The notes: generated by a model not told the origin, from the sequence alone. Counted from the stretch's first letter, positions 1 through 12,104 are shown. The stretch is 64,000 nucleotides of DNA from Cricetomys ansorgei (GCA_026225945.1 JAMJFZ010004031.1:4706001-4770000), one strand, 5' to 3'. A program made the numbers and translations.

Positions 1-770
1 TTCAGCATCCCACAGGGACGCATCATATCCTCCTTTGCAAGCCTGCCCTGCTATCCATCCACCACCTTCTCCGAGCATCTTTGGGATTTGCAGGCATAAA
101 CACAGACTCCAAAGATAAAAGGACATTGGAAAAGAACAAAAATGTGCCAGTGGGGCCGTGGCATGTGGTCTGTCTACAGATATGGTCATTTAGACTTGAG
201 AGTGAGGAGGAAAAGCTTCTGTGAATGAATGGGGTACACTCAAGCTTTGGGAAATACTGGTGCAAAGGGATTCATAGCATGTCAGCTGTGGCCTGGGAAT
301 CAAGTAGAATGAAGCTGACCTGTGAGCTAGCAGTCAGCATATGCTAGTCCACATTGCAAGGCTATGTTTTAGAGTCATGGGCTGTAGGAATTGGGGGGTG
401 GTATAAACAGTAAAGGGTCACTTAAGAGTGACATCATTGAAGTCAGTGAATTGGTTGATTCTGAAGGATTCTTTGCTAAAATCTCAACATTTCAGCAAGT
501 CTTCTTTGAAATAAGCAATTCTTTTTTCTTAAGTAATTTTATTGGAACTGTGTTTTTCTATGATGTGTACTAGTCTACTCAAAAATATATACTCCTTAAG
601 AAAGTCTACGTGAACCATTGTATGTTCATACAGACATTTGCGGAAAACTACAAAAAATATCTCCATTCCTGACCTGTTATGTTGTGTGAGCATACTAACT
701 GGAAACATACTATTTTAAACACATGCCTTACACATATTCTGAATTTTGTTAAAAGCGGGAATTGTGATTT
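1..770. other. Unique non-coding sequence
   Basis: No repeat family, RNA gene or exon is recognisable. Reading frames here are short (at most 80 codons), show no family resemblance and start or stop at random. Composition is ordinary mammalian intergenic sequence. Confidence 0.6.
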
Positions 771-918
771 GGGTGTAAAGGCACACACCTGGTAACCAGG
801 GTAACACCCTGGAAGCTGCAGGAGGAAGACTTCTAAAAGTTCCAGGCTAGTCTGGGCTGTGTAAAGAGTTCAGTGTCAGCCTGGGATACACATAGCAAAA
901 CCTCGTATCAAAAATCAA
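771..918 (+). mobile_element. Degenerate B1 SINE
   Basis: This is an old 7SL-derived SINE. The 5' part resembles the B1 Pol III box A region (a G-G-T-G-T..GGCACACACCTG stretch). The two similar AGGCTAGTCTGGGCT and TCAGCCTGGGATACACATAG segments are the two halves of the internal duplication typical of B1. The 3' end reads like the usual GACCCTGTCTCAAAA terminus followed by an A-rich tail. Many substitutions mark it as an old insertion. Confidence 0.7.
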
Positions 919-3425
919 AAGCATGGGTTATTCGATCATAAGAGAATTTATGGTATGGTATTTTAGAAATAAGCATGTAGCCCAAATAAGATATGTAACT
1001 TCCATGTAGCACTGCCAGACAAACCCACAATGGCATGCATCACTGATGACATGTGCCCACAATGTTCAATCACTGCTTCTAAGTTATAGAGCAGAAATTC
1101 TAGAGCTTGTTCACTGAGGAGTTCCGCTTGAACGTACATCCATGTCTTAGAGAAATGTGTTATTTAAATGTTCTCTTCGTGGAGGAAAGAGGGAGAGTTA
1201 TTGTTTAGTAGACACTTAATTTTAGTTCAGGAGATGAAGGATGGCGATGGATGGGCACCAGCATGAACACACTAATGCCTCCACACTTTGACATGGTTTA
1301 GATGGCAAATGTGTGCTACGTATAAAACGGGTCTCCTCCATAGTGAAAGGGCATTCCAGTGTATTTATGACATTATTTGAAAACACTGTTTTCCTTGAAA
1401 TAACTCTAAATGCAATATGAATAAGCAATTAAATTCATTACCATAAGACATTGGTGAGACTTCAACACAGTGAAAATGCTTAAACCCACATTGGGATGTG
1501 GTTGAGAAACACCGTAGCAGTAGCCGGCAGGGTCTGAGGGTGTGCTTTGATTTTATGCTTGTCTTCATGACCTTATATAATGTAATGGTTTCTAGCTTGA
1601 CTAGAAAGTTTAGAGATGACTTTTTATTGACTTTAGTCAAAGGAGGAGAAGATTATTCAATAAAGACCATAAACATTAAGCTTCTGGTATTTGGAAGTTG
1701 TATTAGATTGAATTTCAGGTATTATGTGTGGAATAAAGTGCTTTTATTATGATCACTCCTCTTTTCAACTCTCTATATTTCCAGTTTAATGGCATAATAA
1801 TGGCGTGGCTGGATTTACCAGCCAGAGTTATAAATATGTAACATTCATTTCTAGGTAATATATTACACGGCTCTTTTATGAAGAAGTAGTTGCCCTTGAT
1901 GTAAAAATGGATATTTGATTTGAATAAATGATTCTGGAATTTATGTGATACTGTTAGTAATTCTATCCTCCCAGGTGCTGAAGTGCTTTTGCAAGATGTC
2001 AGAGTTGGATAAATAATAATTGGCCTTCAAGAATCTTCAGTCTGTGTATAATAGTTATTTTAAAAATCCAACTTAAAACCCTTATGGCAGAAATGCTTTA
2101 ATTTTTATTATACCTGCTGCCTACCACATTTTACTGAAGAATAAATAGCTTTTGTTCTATTGAAAAACTATCTCTCCGTTCTGAGGGATTTGCTAAAACT
2201 ACCTTCATCTACCTAAATGGCTATCTGGTTACAATATATTTTTAATGTGATTCTGTTTCTTTTAGAATTCAACTATGCAATTCACACATTTATGAATACT
2301 GTTTCAATGCACTGGGAAGGAACCACATAAATTCTCATAAAAAGAATAAACTTAAAATTATTACATAAATAAAAATCATATCTTGTAATTTTCAGTAGAA
2401 CTGCATAGAAGCCAAAAGGTTCCGCTTTCAGTCATTATTAGGTAGATATATGTAGCGAAGCATATGGTTTATTCTGACAAATCAATTAAACATAAAGAAA
2501 ATGGTGTATATAGTTGTGTTAATGATGAAAACAGAATCCAACTCTCTGTGGTAAAACATTTTATCCCAGTTCCTTAGAGGACCCCAATCATGACAGTTTT
2601 GAAAGCACCAAATTCTTACAGTTAGATGAACCACGGAAGAGATGAATGTGGTTGGGGCCTTAGGTTCTTCATGCTCCTTGCTGAGGTCTTCCTGTGGGCG
2701 CTATGGGTGCTTTCTTTCGGCACCATTGGCTGGCTATCCTTCTCCATCTTTCCTTGCTTATTCACAGAGTTGTATTAAGACACAGAAACCCTCATCCTTA
2801 AGAACATCTTAATTTAAGGGTCATATTAACTTTTTATAAGTCATAATTAGATGTTTGGTTCTATTGGATTTTAGCTAGTACTATTGGATTTTAGCGAGTA
2901 CTGTTGTCCTTCCATATTTGTGAAATTCACTTTTGAATCCAACAAATTGAGGATCAGAAATACCGATGGGAAGACAGGATATTATGAGCACTGAGTATGT
3001 AGAGAATGTCTTTCTTCTCATATCCCCTAAGTAATACAGAGTAGCAACTGTTTGCATTGTGTAGAGTTTAGGAATAACCTAGAAAAGCTTGAAAATATGT
3101 GGGAGGATGTATGTGGTCTATTTGCAGATACTACACATACTGGAAACTTGGTGCAAACCTAAACTTTTCTACACACAAGGGAACCTGGAACCAGTTATCC
3201 CTTATTCACTAAAAGATTACTGCTTGTGCATAAACAGTATGTGGAGAAGAAAACAGCTTCTTTGCATAGTTTTTTAAAGCGATGTTTATTGAACAGTTGA
3301 TTAAAGGTGAGTTTAGTTTCTGGATATCTGCCTTTTGGATGCTCTGAGCACTTACCTGAATTACCTGTTGGGAGGTCAGTACTGTTAACTCATGGGCTTA
3401 TTCAAACATAGCCTGCTCTCTACAG
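919..3425. other. Unique AT-rich sequence
   Basis: I see no assignable repeat, RNA or coding exon in this stretch of about 2.5 kb. The one structural oddity is a 20-bp tandem duplication at 2861-2900. Around 2640-2760 the sequence is more GC-rich, but no exon signals were recognised. Confidence 0.5.
2861..2900. repeat. 20-bp tandem duplication
   Basis: CTATTGGATTTTAGCTAGTA is followed directly by a second copy that differs only at one position (T to G). It looks like a recent replication-slippage duplication of a non-simple unit. Each copy carries an ATTGG (inverted CCAAT) pentamer. Confidence 0.95.
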
Positions 3426-4070
3426 AGTTCTCTGTTCTGGACTTTCTTATAAATAGAGTTAATATGATATGTCATTTCTGAGTAGTTGGCTTCTTGAGTT
3501 GTTTTTAGCTTTGTATTTTTAAGGCATACCTGTGCTGTAGCATATATTTAGTGCTCTGGTTCTTTCTCTTCATAGTCATCACATGGTTGTATGCCACCTT
3601 TGATCATTCATCCATCTGTTTACGTTGACTGGCACATCTGTTGGCTGAAACACCAGTTGTTCCCACCTTTGGACTGTTATAAATACTGCTGCTATTAACA
3701 CATATTTATGTGTACTTGTATTATAATTTCTCTTGTGTGTGTAATTGGGAGTGGAATTGCTGAGTCATAGAGTAAATCTTTAGTTAATTGTCAGAGGAAT
3801 CATCAGCCCATTTTTCAAAGCGATGCTACCATCTTAGACTGGTCCTGGGAGTGTAAGATGACCCTCCTCCTAGTCAGTAGCTTCTCCTGATACCTGCTTA
3901 CTGACTCTCACAATCTTAGTGGCTGGGAAGCAGCATTTCTTTGGGATTTTTATTTTTATGTTTATGATGGCTGGTAGTGTCTAACATTCTTCATGTGCTT
4001 ATTGAACTTTTGTTTATCTGCCTTGGAGAAATGTTTATTCAAATAATTTCTCTATGTTTTGTATGTATGG
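3426..4070 (-). mobile_element. Ancient L1M LINE fragment, 3' part
   Basis: On the + strand this reads as the reverse complement of a mammalian-wide L1M element. Recognisable landmarks in order are the segment around TGGCTTCTTGAG and GCTGTAGCATATAT, the GGACTGTTATAAATACTGCTGCTATTAACA block, GGGAGTGGAATTGCTGAGTCATA, and a CTTCATGTGCTTATTG..GGAGAAATGTTTATTCAA block. These correspond to the 3' UTR and the end of ORF2. The sequence is too decayed to encode anything. It is interrupted by a B4 SINE and resumes after it. Confidence 0.8.
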
Positions 4071-4408
4071 TATGTTGTATGTGTGGAGGGGTTCACACGC
4101 TTGAATGTGCAGGTATGTGTGCCCTTCTCTGTGAACATGTGGAGACCGCAGAAGGACTTTGATTGTCTTCCTCTGATACTTTCTACCTCATTGGCTTGAG
4201 ATAGTGTCCCTCACTGAGCTGGAAGTTTGCTGTCTCAGCTGGCAATGAGGTCTCAGATTTATCTAACTCTGTCCCCAAAGTGCTGGGGCTATAGGTATGT
4301 GAGCCAAACTTGGATTTCTGCATTGTTTCTGGGATTCGAATTCAGATCCTCACGATTGCAGGACAAGAGTTCTTGCCTCCTGAGCTACCTTTCCAGCTAC
4401 CTCATTCG
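4071..4408 (-). mobile_element. B4 (RSINE1-type) SINE nested in L1M
   Basis: The element is a composite SINE: an ID-like tRNA-derived head fused to a B1-like body. Its 5' head is at the right edge (GAGCTACCTTTCCAGC, the reverse complement of a GGCTGGAGAGATAGCTC-like start). It is followed leftward by the inverted ID region, a B1-like GTGCTGGGGCTATAGGTATGTG segment and a TG-rich tail. It splits one L1M copy in two, so it inserted after that L1M. Confidence 0.7.
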
Positions 4409-4419
4409 TAAGTAGCCCT

Positions 4420-4790
4420 TTTGTCTTTATTGTGGAGTTGTAATAAATACAGAATATCTTCCCAAATTCCATGTAGGAATTCTTTATCACGTAGAATTTG
4501 AAAACATTTTTTCCCATCCTATGGGTTATCTTCATTTTCTTAATTGTGTCTTTCAAAACATAACATTTTAAAATTATGATGAAATCTAGTTTATCTTTTG
4601 TTTTCCTTTGTTGTTCACACTTTTGGCGTCCTGTCCATGAAGTCTTTACTAAGTCCAAAATTATGAAAATCTACTCCTATGTTTTCTTATGATATCCTCA
4701 TAATTTTAGTTTTTCCTTATAAGCCCTTTATGTATTTGTAGCTGACATTTAACCCACGCAGATTTAACCACAACTCAGATATCACTGGTT
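4420..4790 (-). mobile_element. Ancient L1M LINE fragment, continuation
   Basis: This continues the L1M copy that begins near 3426. Landmarks include TTTTTTCCCATCCTATGGGTT, the ATGATGAAATCTAGTTTATC stretch, a CTTTTGGCGTCCTGTCCATGA block and CTACTCCTATGTTTTCTT. These match, in reverse, the distal ORF2 region of mammalian L1. Order and orientation agree with the left part across the B4 insertion. Confidence 0.8.
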
Positions 4791-5582
4791 GTACTTTGTT
4801 AGAGGTACAGTCATTGGAATAGAGTAAAACTGCCTGACCTCTGAAAGTGTGATGACTCCACTTGTGATTTCCAGGGCATCACATCCTACTAACCAAACCA
4901 GTTAGCCACAGATAGAAAGTGTTAGTCATGAGACAATAAAAAAGTAAAACCAGTTTTGTGAAGAGGAGTGAGCCATAGGGTAGGAAGATAACTAAGGCTC
5001 ACAGCTGGCTTCATTCAAAAACCTACAATTTCCTGGATTTAAAATCCAATCCCCTTTCCTTCCCAGAATATCTTCTTCAATTCCAGCTGTTGAAACAGTG
5101 TGTCTATAAGTCAATATGCTCAGGATGTGTTTTAGCTTTAAACAGACAAATTGTCAGTTCATGGGCAATTTTGTATCTTCTACTAAATAATTCAAGCATA
5201 TGTCTATTACAAGTCAATTTCATACCTTGATGGAATTAACAACTCATATTTATGTGGTACTCTAGTGACATAAAGCCAAGCCACAGTTCTTAAAAAATGA
5301 GGGTGGGATAATGCAGCTGAGAGCTATTCAAAGTTATTTCCAGGGTAATTGTAGACCTGCCATCTCTCCATCAATTTCCAAGATGTTAGTTGAGTTACTC
5401 TAACTGTATAACCCTTTTAAGTACAGTTTAGCTGCGAAGCTAGGACCCGATCACAACCAGCTGCACAGCAGTAGGTTGTCCGGCGATCGGTCAACTTAGT
5501 TATGGGTTGACAGTGATGTGTGCTGTCTTGTGGATAATATAATGAGAATGAGATTAACTGCAACACCAGCAACAACGACTTT
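4791..5582. other. Unique sequence
   Basis: No repeat, exon or RNA gene was recognised. A short CpG-containing stretch (GCGAAGC, GACCCGATC, CCGGCGATCGGTC near 5432-5492) stands out from the AT-rich surroundings but is too small to be a CpG island. Confidence 0.5.
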
Positions 5583-5709
5583 GGAGCTATCAAGATGACT
5601 CGGTGGTGAGACTTCCATCAATCCTAATAACATACCTAAGCTGGAGCCTCTGAATTCATAAGGTAGAAGTAGAAAGACTCCAGTGAGTTCTCTTCTGACC
5701 TCTACAAGT

Positions 5710-5757
<48 letters not shown>

Positions 5758-5796
5758 GTAAACACACTAATGCATACAAATAAAGAGTTAACTTTG
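5583..5796 (+). mobile_element. B3-type SINE (tRNA-derived) with CA tail
   Basis: The 5' end GGAGCTATCAAGATGACTC is the degenerate head of the B2/B3 superfamily (usual form GGCTGTCAAGATGGCTCAG). The CTTCTGACCTCTACAAG segment is the diagnostic 3' region. It ends in a (CA)n tail and AAATAAA, as usual for these elements. Confidence 0.65.
5713..5755. repeat. (CA)21 microsatellite
   Basis: This is an uninterrupted CA dinucleotide run arising from the tail of the B3-type SINE. It should be length-polymorphic and has Z-DNA potential. Confidence 0.98.
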
Positions 5797-5840
5797 ATCT
5801 TTAAGAGAAGGTTTTCTCACGTACCTTCTGCCTTAGTGTT

Positions 5841-6118
5841 TGATGACTGTGAAGAGACAGTTTCAGAGGTTAGGATATTATCATCACAGCAGGGAGGGAG
5901 CATGGTGGCATGCAGGCAGGCTCTAGGACTGGAGCTAGGGTTCTACAACTGGAGCTATAGAGAGACTTGGGACTTGGCCTGGGCTTTTGAAACCTCAAAA
6001 ACACTTCTTCAAACAAGCCCACACCTCTTAATTCTAATCCTTTAAAATAATGCCACTAGCTGAAGACTAAGCATTCAAATACTTGAGCCAATGACGGGTC
6101 ATTCTTATTCAAACTCTT
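5841..6118 (-). mobile_element. ERVL-MaLR-type LTR remnant
   Basis: On the + strand the segment GGGCTTTTGAAACCTCAAA followed by CAAACAAGCCCACACCTCTTA, then CAAGCATTC-like (TAAGCATTCAAATA) and GAGCCAATGACGGG..CATTCTTATTCAAAC, follows the inverted pattern of a common rodent mammalian-apparent LTR. It keeps the fixed order of these landmarks but is heavily substituted. The exact family was not assigned. Confidence 0.6.
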
Positions 6119-6147
6119 AGGTTCAAAATCACTCAGGAAGACACTAA

Positions 6148-6560
6148 AAGATACATATGGCCATACAAAAGCAGTTTATTGCCACAGAATGCAGACCAGC
6201 ATGCTGGGGTCACCATCAGCAAAACCCAGCAGGCACCCAGGCCTTGTAAGGGGAACAGGCTGCTGTTAGGGGATCTTTAATGTGATTGGTCAGAACCTGG
6301 GTGAGTCACTCAGGTCCTTACTGGATTGGCTAGTTACATCTGGCAGGGATGTGAGGTATGTGATTATGCAACTATTTCAGGAACTTAGTTCTGGGCTAGC
6401 ACCTTTCTGATTGGCTGGTCTACCACCGTTCTGATTGGCCGGCAGATGGCTTCTTTCTGAGAATTACCCAGGATTTCTGAAGAGCTGAGGTCAGGGCCAG
6501 TCCACCATGAGAGGAAGAATGGAGCCTGGGACAAAGTGGAGTTGCCCTGGTCCTTTCAAA
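6148..6560 (-). mobile_element. Endogenous retrovirus LTR, solo, minus strand
   Basis: Read on the minus strand, this has LTR layout. Four CCAAT boxes (ATTGG on + at 6285, 6325, 6410 and 6434) lie in the U3-like part. A polyadenylation signal AATAAA (TTTATT on + at 6175-6180) lies near the opposite end. No retroviral gene flanks it, so it is a solo LTR. Edges and family are uncertain; I did not find clear TG/CA ends or a target-site duplication. Confidence 0.55.
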
Positions 6561-9200
6561 ACCACCATACTTTCTTAGAAATAATTTAATTGGATGTTGA
6601 TTCAGATTCCTACCTTTTAATCCAGTATTAAAACAGATGAACTGCTCTGTTTGAACATGATTAAGTTCCCAATTACTGTGTTGACATTTTCTATTTGGCT
6701 ACTCATGCTTTTGATGACAGCCTCTTATTGAATGAAAATGAAAAACAGGCAAGATGTTTTTATTTTTGACTTTGCAAAGTTCCGTGATTGAAGGATTCAA
6801 GGTAGAAGAGCATTCTTTTCTGTCCTTTTGTCTCTTACTATCCACAGATTAATATTACAGCCAGACAAGAGCCTGTTTTCTTCATATTTGTTTGTATTTG
6901 TCCTTGGGCCCAAAGGAGATGTGCAGACTAAATGTCTGTTTACAAAGACGGCAGTTACAGCTTTATACCTTCCGTCAATCTCTCTGAACCTGCAATTACT
7001 TCATAAACAGTTTTAAAAGGTGTTACATGTTTCTCAGCTCCAGAAGCTACTCCATGGCATAGGAGAGGGCAGAAGAAATGTACCCATTCAAGATCTTGGT
7101 TGCTTTCATTCATTACCAAGCACCGAGAACCTTGAAACTATAAAGTACTTTTAAAAAATTATTCCTTAAGCCTCTCTCTATTAGAAATAATTAATCACTG
7201 CATTATTCTTACTGTTTTCAAGATGAGTCAATGGATTTGGTCACATCAGTCAGTGAGGGCTTGAGAGCGTAATTCATATATCCTTATTGCTCATTTATGT
7301 AATGACCAATATAACACTGACGCATGGTTAACTTCCAAAAAGGAGTTTGTTGGGTGGGTGGAAGGAGCATCATAAATGGAGATCAGCCTCTTTCTCAAAG
7401 GGGATGTGTACTATCCTGAAGATGTGCTTGGTGCAAACAAGGCTAGAAGACTTTGTTTCTGAGACAGTCTTACAAATAGAGGCTACACTGAACATTTCCT
7501 TACCGTGAGAAAATACAGAAAAATCCTGTCTGCCTAGGTTCTGACTACTTTAGAGGGCCTCTAAAGTAGAACTCCCCTCTAAATGGAAACCGTTCTCTCA
7601 GGACTGAGAGGACACGGACAGGTAGGTGACATTACTTGTTCAGTGATATGAATGACAACTTCCGCAGCAAGTTTTCGAAACAAACACAGGAGAGAAATTG
7701 ATGTAGCCGTCATGCATATGAAAGTACTCTGGGAAAACAAGCTGCTACTGAAATGAGGGACTATTGTATCCACTTGTCCTGGATGGGTAGAAGACACATC
7801 CATTTGCCTCAGGAAAAGCATCAGCAACAGACCAAAGGAAGGATTCCACCCAAGTGGCACTTTGTGAGCCAGTGAGTCTCAGTAAGGGTACTTGGAAGGC
7901 ACAGGCAAACTTGGGGGCAGCTACATCTCCAAGGAAAGCGATCAGCTCCCCCAGCTACTGTTAAGCAAACCTGCATCCCTGGAGAGAGCGGGGTCTCTTG
8001 TTGCCAGGGCGCTGCCACACGTGCCCTCCCTCTCAGCCTCCATGAGAGAAATGATTATGAACACAGTCACTGAGTGACCTGAAAGCAGAGTTCTGGCCTC
8101 TCTAGCACTTTGAAACACAGCAAATGCAAAGCAGAGTTCCCAGTTACAACTGAATTTCAGATAAATAGCAGTAACTTTAAGTACAGGTATTTTCAGTGGG
8201 CACTGATTGTATGCACAGTGTAACATGTTTATATGTAAAAGTCACGTGTTGTTGATTTGAAATTCACATTTAATCGGACACCCTGTATTTTATCTATATT
8301 TAATTGTAGACATCTCAGAACTTTTTTAGGAAGGTAAGATACGGATGAGAAGCATCTCGTGAGCTCACGTTAACCTTGTGTCTGGAATACAGGCTCCATC
8401 GGTGTGAGCTTCAGTGGGCTTTTTCATTGTTACAGTTTCTGGAAACTCTCCATCAGTACGTAAAACTCATACTTAGTAAGTAGTTGCTGAATGAGCGCCT
8501 GAAAGTGACAGTAAGAAATACTAAGGGATACTCTATACAGCCATGAGCACAACTGACACTTCAATATTTGTTCACAAATATATGAGCCACGAGCGGATAA
8601 AGGATTACGTTCTACTGGCGGCACGGCAGATCTCGGGGAAATGTCTCAAGAGCATTCGCGGTGGCAGGTCTGACACAAAGGCTGGAGAAAGTGTTGAAAG
8701 TGAAGTTTTTCTGTGTGTTGTCAGTTGTATATCACTAGTTCATTACAGTTTTGAAGAATAATTCTCAGGACTTCAGCTGATAAATAATTTGAGGATTTAA
8801 AGTGTGGTGCGCAGGACAAACTGAAGTGATTAGGAATATATTTTGAAGCAGAATCACTTCAGAGCTCATTTTCCACCCAAGGCAGAGGTGCTGATTGCTG
8901 GATTCCCTGCTGCAGCCCGCTGGCTGCTGCCAAGGTGAACACAGGTGGAGTTTGTCAGCCTCACCCGCATCTTCATCCAAATTCAAATCAGTGGAGAGAA
9001 CTGATTGGGCTCTCCCAGGCTCAACCACTTTGATAAAAACGATGGTCTTGTTAGCATTCTTGAAAGTGAGACTTGCAACAAGAAAGGGTTTGATGAAGAA
9101 TGGAGCCAGCGAGTACAGGTGCCATCTGTTCAGGGTTCACTGTGAGTGAGCCTGCTGCCGTCAGGATACTTGATCTGATGAGTCCAGAGAAGGCGTTTGG
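6561..9200. other. Mostly unique sequence with a CpG cluster
   Basis: No coding exon was recognised. The part from about 7840 to 8040 (GTGAGCCAGTGAGTCTCAG and following) loosely resembles a rodent LTR-like repeat that I cannot name. The block at 8540-8700 is unusually CpG-rich and is listed separately. The remainder is ordinary unique sequence. Confidence 0.45.
8540..8700. promoter_or_regulatory. CpG-clustered candidate conserved element
   Basis: Eight CpG dinucleotides fall within 71 bp (8590-8660) in a window where CpG is otherwise rare. Retention of CpG in a methylated vertebrate genome suggests either selective constraint or an unmethylated state. The end contains GGTGGCAG, part of a CTCF-like motif (8654-8667), but the other half of the CTCF consensus is poor. 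The segment sits in a 72-codon open frame with no recognisable domain. Conservation was not measured. Confidence 0.35.
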
Positions 9201-9204
9201 CTCA

Positions 9205-9290
9205 TTGTTCAGATGAGGAAGTTGAGGCATAGAGAAGTAAGTCATAATATGATAGAGTGTTAAGAAAGTGGAATTTAAACGAGTCTGTTC
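9205..9290 (-). mobile_element. MIR SINE remnant
   Basis: GTTCAGATGAGGAAGTTGAGG followed by ATAGAGAAGTAAGTCA, and then GTGGAATTTAAACGAGTCTG, match in order the inverted core and 5' body of the ancient MIR element. Confidence 0.65.
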
Positions 9291-10950
9291 TGTAACAGTG
9301 CACACCAACTTCTTAGAATAATAGAATTCCAAAAGTACATAGACTTTCATTTAAAAGTAATTGAAAATAACTGTAAGTGTATTACATAACATAAATCTGG
9401 CTTTGAGCTGACATGAAGATATTAAATAACCTCTAATCCCGGTCATTAGTGCAATCTTTCCATTCTCATATTTTCTCCCCTCTTCTGCCCTATTCATGAG
9501 GGTGGGAGAATCCCTCTGCATTTTCTCGTGGTGCTGTCACTACCTTACCTGGGCCAATCAGTTAACAATCAGGCAGGTAGTAGATAATGGGTGGGTGTAG
9601 AACAATTGACAGGAACACGTAAAGGCATTATTTTCCAAGGTATGCCTGGGGTTAAGGGAGCCAATAGGAAAGTGGAGAGGGCCACTAGCAACATCTGGAG
9701 CCACTTCTGGAGGTAAAAGGACTCTAGCGAGAAGTTACTAGTAAATAATGAGGACTGGAGCCACGGGAGAGGAACATCCAGAAGGTAAGGGGCTGCTGTC
9801 TTCCAGAAAGTATACAGCCAAATGGCTGCAACTAGAAAGATATTAACCCAAATTCCAGGGTAAAACAAACAACCACAGGACAGCCCCACCTCTCTACCCT
9901 CACAGTGTCCTGCTCATGGCCAACAGTGACTCTATCAGAAGCCAGAGAAGAAGGCACCCACTGTTTCAGTCCACAGTACCAGTCACCCAGGCGTGGCTCA
10001 GGGTAGAGAAGAGGGAATGTAAATAAAAATGTCATTATAATAATACAAATACATAATTATAATAATATAAATACAGTGTTAGACTCCTAATAGTGTTTCT
10101 GTCAAATAATCCTAAGTAGTTAGCAGACCCTTCTCCACAACAGAGCTGCTTTCCGATGGCATTTTAAAAAGTCCCATATTCATTTTATTATTCTTCCACG
10201 TATAATCATAATGTGCCATCTTGCAGATATGCAATAATGTAGAATCTCAGTGAAGTTGGGAGCAATGTCACACAAGTCTTTTCATCACCCCTAAACCCAG
10301 AAAGAGTTCTCTTTACACATTGTAACCACTTGGTATCTACATGGATTTTCCAGAATCCCTGGCAGGAAAGAAAGCTCACCGATATTCAAACCTCTTCTGT
10401 AAAATGGCAAAGTATTTATGTATAACGTACATATATCATCCTGTATACTTTAATGCCTAGATTGATTGTAATACAAGATACTATGTAAGTGTTGCAATGA
10501 ATGTGTTGTTTATGGAATCACGACAAGGAGGAAAGCCTGCACATGTTCACTTCAAGCACACTTGTCATCACCTGACTGCATAATACTGGAAGGACATGGG
10601 TTGAACAGGAACTTGACTAGTGAGGACTATGTCCTAGGATCTTGGAAATGGTGGGAGACTGTGTCTCGGTTTGCCTACATGTCTCTTCTTCATTTGTTTG
10701 GGTTAGTATAGTGATTGGCATGTGACAAATGCAAGTTTGCTTTTGTGAAACTTTCTGAGATTAAGAGTATCTTTGATTTGTGGTGAAGCTGAAGACATGT
10801 GTGGTAACTGGGGATATGGAGAGCTAACCTTCTTAATGTTCTACATATTCTTGTAGGTTGGTTGTTAGAACAAAATACAGGAATTATAATTTAGTCAATA
10901 ATTTTTAGTCCCTTTTTTAATTGGCAGGGAAATGTGAACATTTATCATGA
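9291..10950. other. Unique sequence
   Basis: No repeat family, RNA gene or exon was recognised. A short AT-rich motif (TAATAATACAAATACATAATTATAATAATATAAATAC in outline) repeats imperfectly at 10036-10075. Confidence 0.5.
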
Positions 10951-11328
10951 GCTTAATGGTTAATCTCAAGGGTTAATCTCAGTAGTCAGCTCGATGAGAT
11001 CTAGAATCCCCTGGGAGATGAGCCCCTAGACACACACATGTGCGAAAATTATCTCGACTAAGCTATTGAGGTGGGAAGATCCAGCCTGTGGGTAGCACCC
11101 TCCCTTGGGCTGGGATCTTGCAGCTTATAAAACAGGAAGTGAGTTGAGCACTGCATTCATTGCTCCCTGCTTCTTAACTGCAGATGCAGTCTCAGGCTCC
11201 TCCACCATGGCTTCCCAGCCATGATGGACTGTTACTTTAAGCTAAGAGCCCAAATATACCCTTCCTCCCTTGAGGTGCTCGTGTCAGCAAATTTTATCAC
11301 AGCCAAGGGCACAGTATCTTTAGACACT
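10951..11328 (+). mobile_element. ERVL-MaLR-like LTR remnant
   Basis: The order GGTTAATCTCA, AGATCTAGAATCCCCTGGGA, GAGGTGGGAAGATCCAGCCTG, GGGCTGGGATCTTGCAG, CATTCATTGCTCCCTGCTTC, CCATGATGGACTGT and CCCTTCCTCCCTTGAG matches a frequent rodent LTR-like repeat end to end, over about 380 bp. The AATATACCC near the end is a decayed AATAAACCC polyadenylation region. Family name not assigned. Confidence 0.6.
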
Positions 11329-12104
11329 GAGGCTGTGCCGAAGGAGGAGAGTCAAGGGATACAGAGTTTCAGGTGAACAGTTCACAAGATGCATGGTACA
11401 GCATGGTGATAAAAAGTGCACTTTGCAAAGATGTTCAAGAGGAAGAAGTGGCCTATGGAGCTTTTGTCCCAGGAACAGAGAATTCCTTCAGTGCCCACTG
11501 TTTGGCTCAGTAGAATCCAAGACACAGTTTCCCCAGCCTTAGTTATGTGGGCACTCAGAGAACACACTGTGGCAGGGAGAGGAAGAAAAGATCCTTTTTA
11601 ATACAGGTCTCACTTGTTTTTCTGGAATAGTCAGAGCTATGTCTAAAACAAAACAGTATTCTGAAAATTCTTTTCCCTTAGTCATCCCCATACTCCTGTG
11701 GCTTCCTGTCTCTGGTCTTTCCCCAACCCTCCACGTCTCTAACCCGTAGAACTTTTCTGTTTTCTACTACCTCCTTTTATTTCTATATAGTAAAAGCCAC
11801 AGCTGACTTGCCTTGTGACAAAGCCCTCTTAAAGGGCAGAGAAGGGTAAGAAAATGAGCTGGGAAGCAGAGGCCTTCTTAGCGGGAAAGCATGAGAAAGA
11901 CCTCCTGATGTTCATATCTGCAGGGTAGGTGGTGCCAGCCTCACTCTATAAATGAAAGGCTATAGATAGAGCTTAACATGGGATGACCGGTCTCCACGCC
12001 CCTCCTGTGAAGCAGTGTCAGATCAGGAACTGCACCGATACTTTGGAAATACTTGCACTAGCATGCACACCTCACTTTATATTTTCTGCTGCACTCAAGT
12101 ATTC
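11329..12104. other. Unique sequence
   Basis: No repeat, exon or RNA gene recognised. Overlapping short frames on both strands at 11382-11601 have no family resemblance. Confidence 0.5.

Noticed and set aside
5683..6045. 120-codon frame
   Set aside because: It runs from a B3 SINE through a CA microsatellite (a Thr-His run) into an LTR remnant.
8654..8667. CTCF site
   Set aside because: Only the GG-T-GGCAG half fits; the CCGCG/CCAC half is poor.
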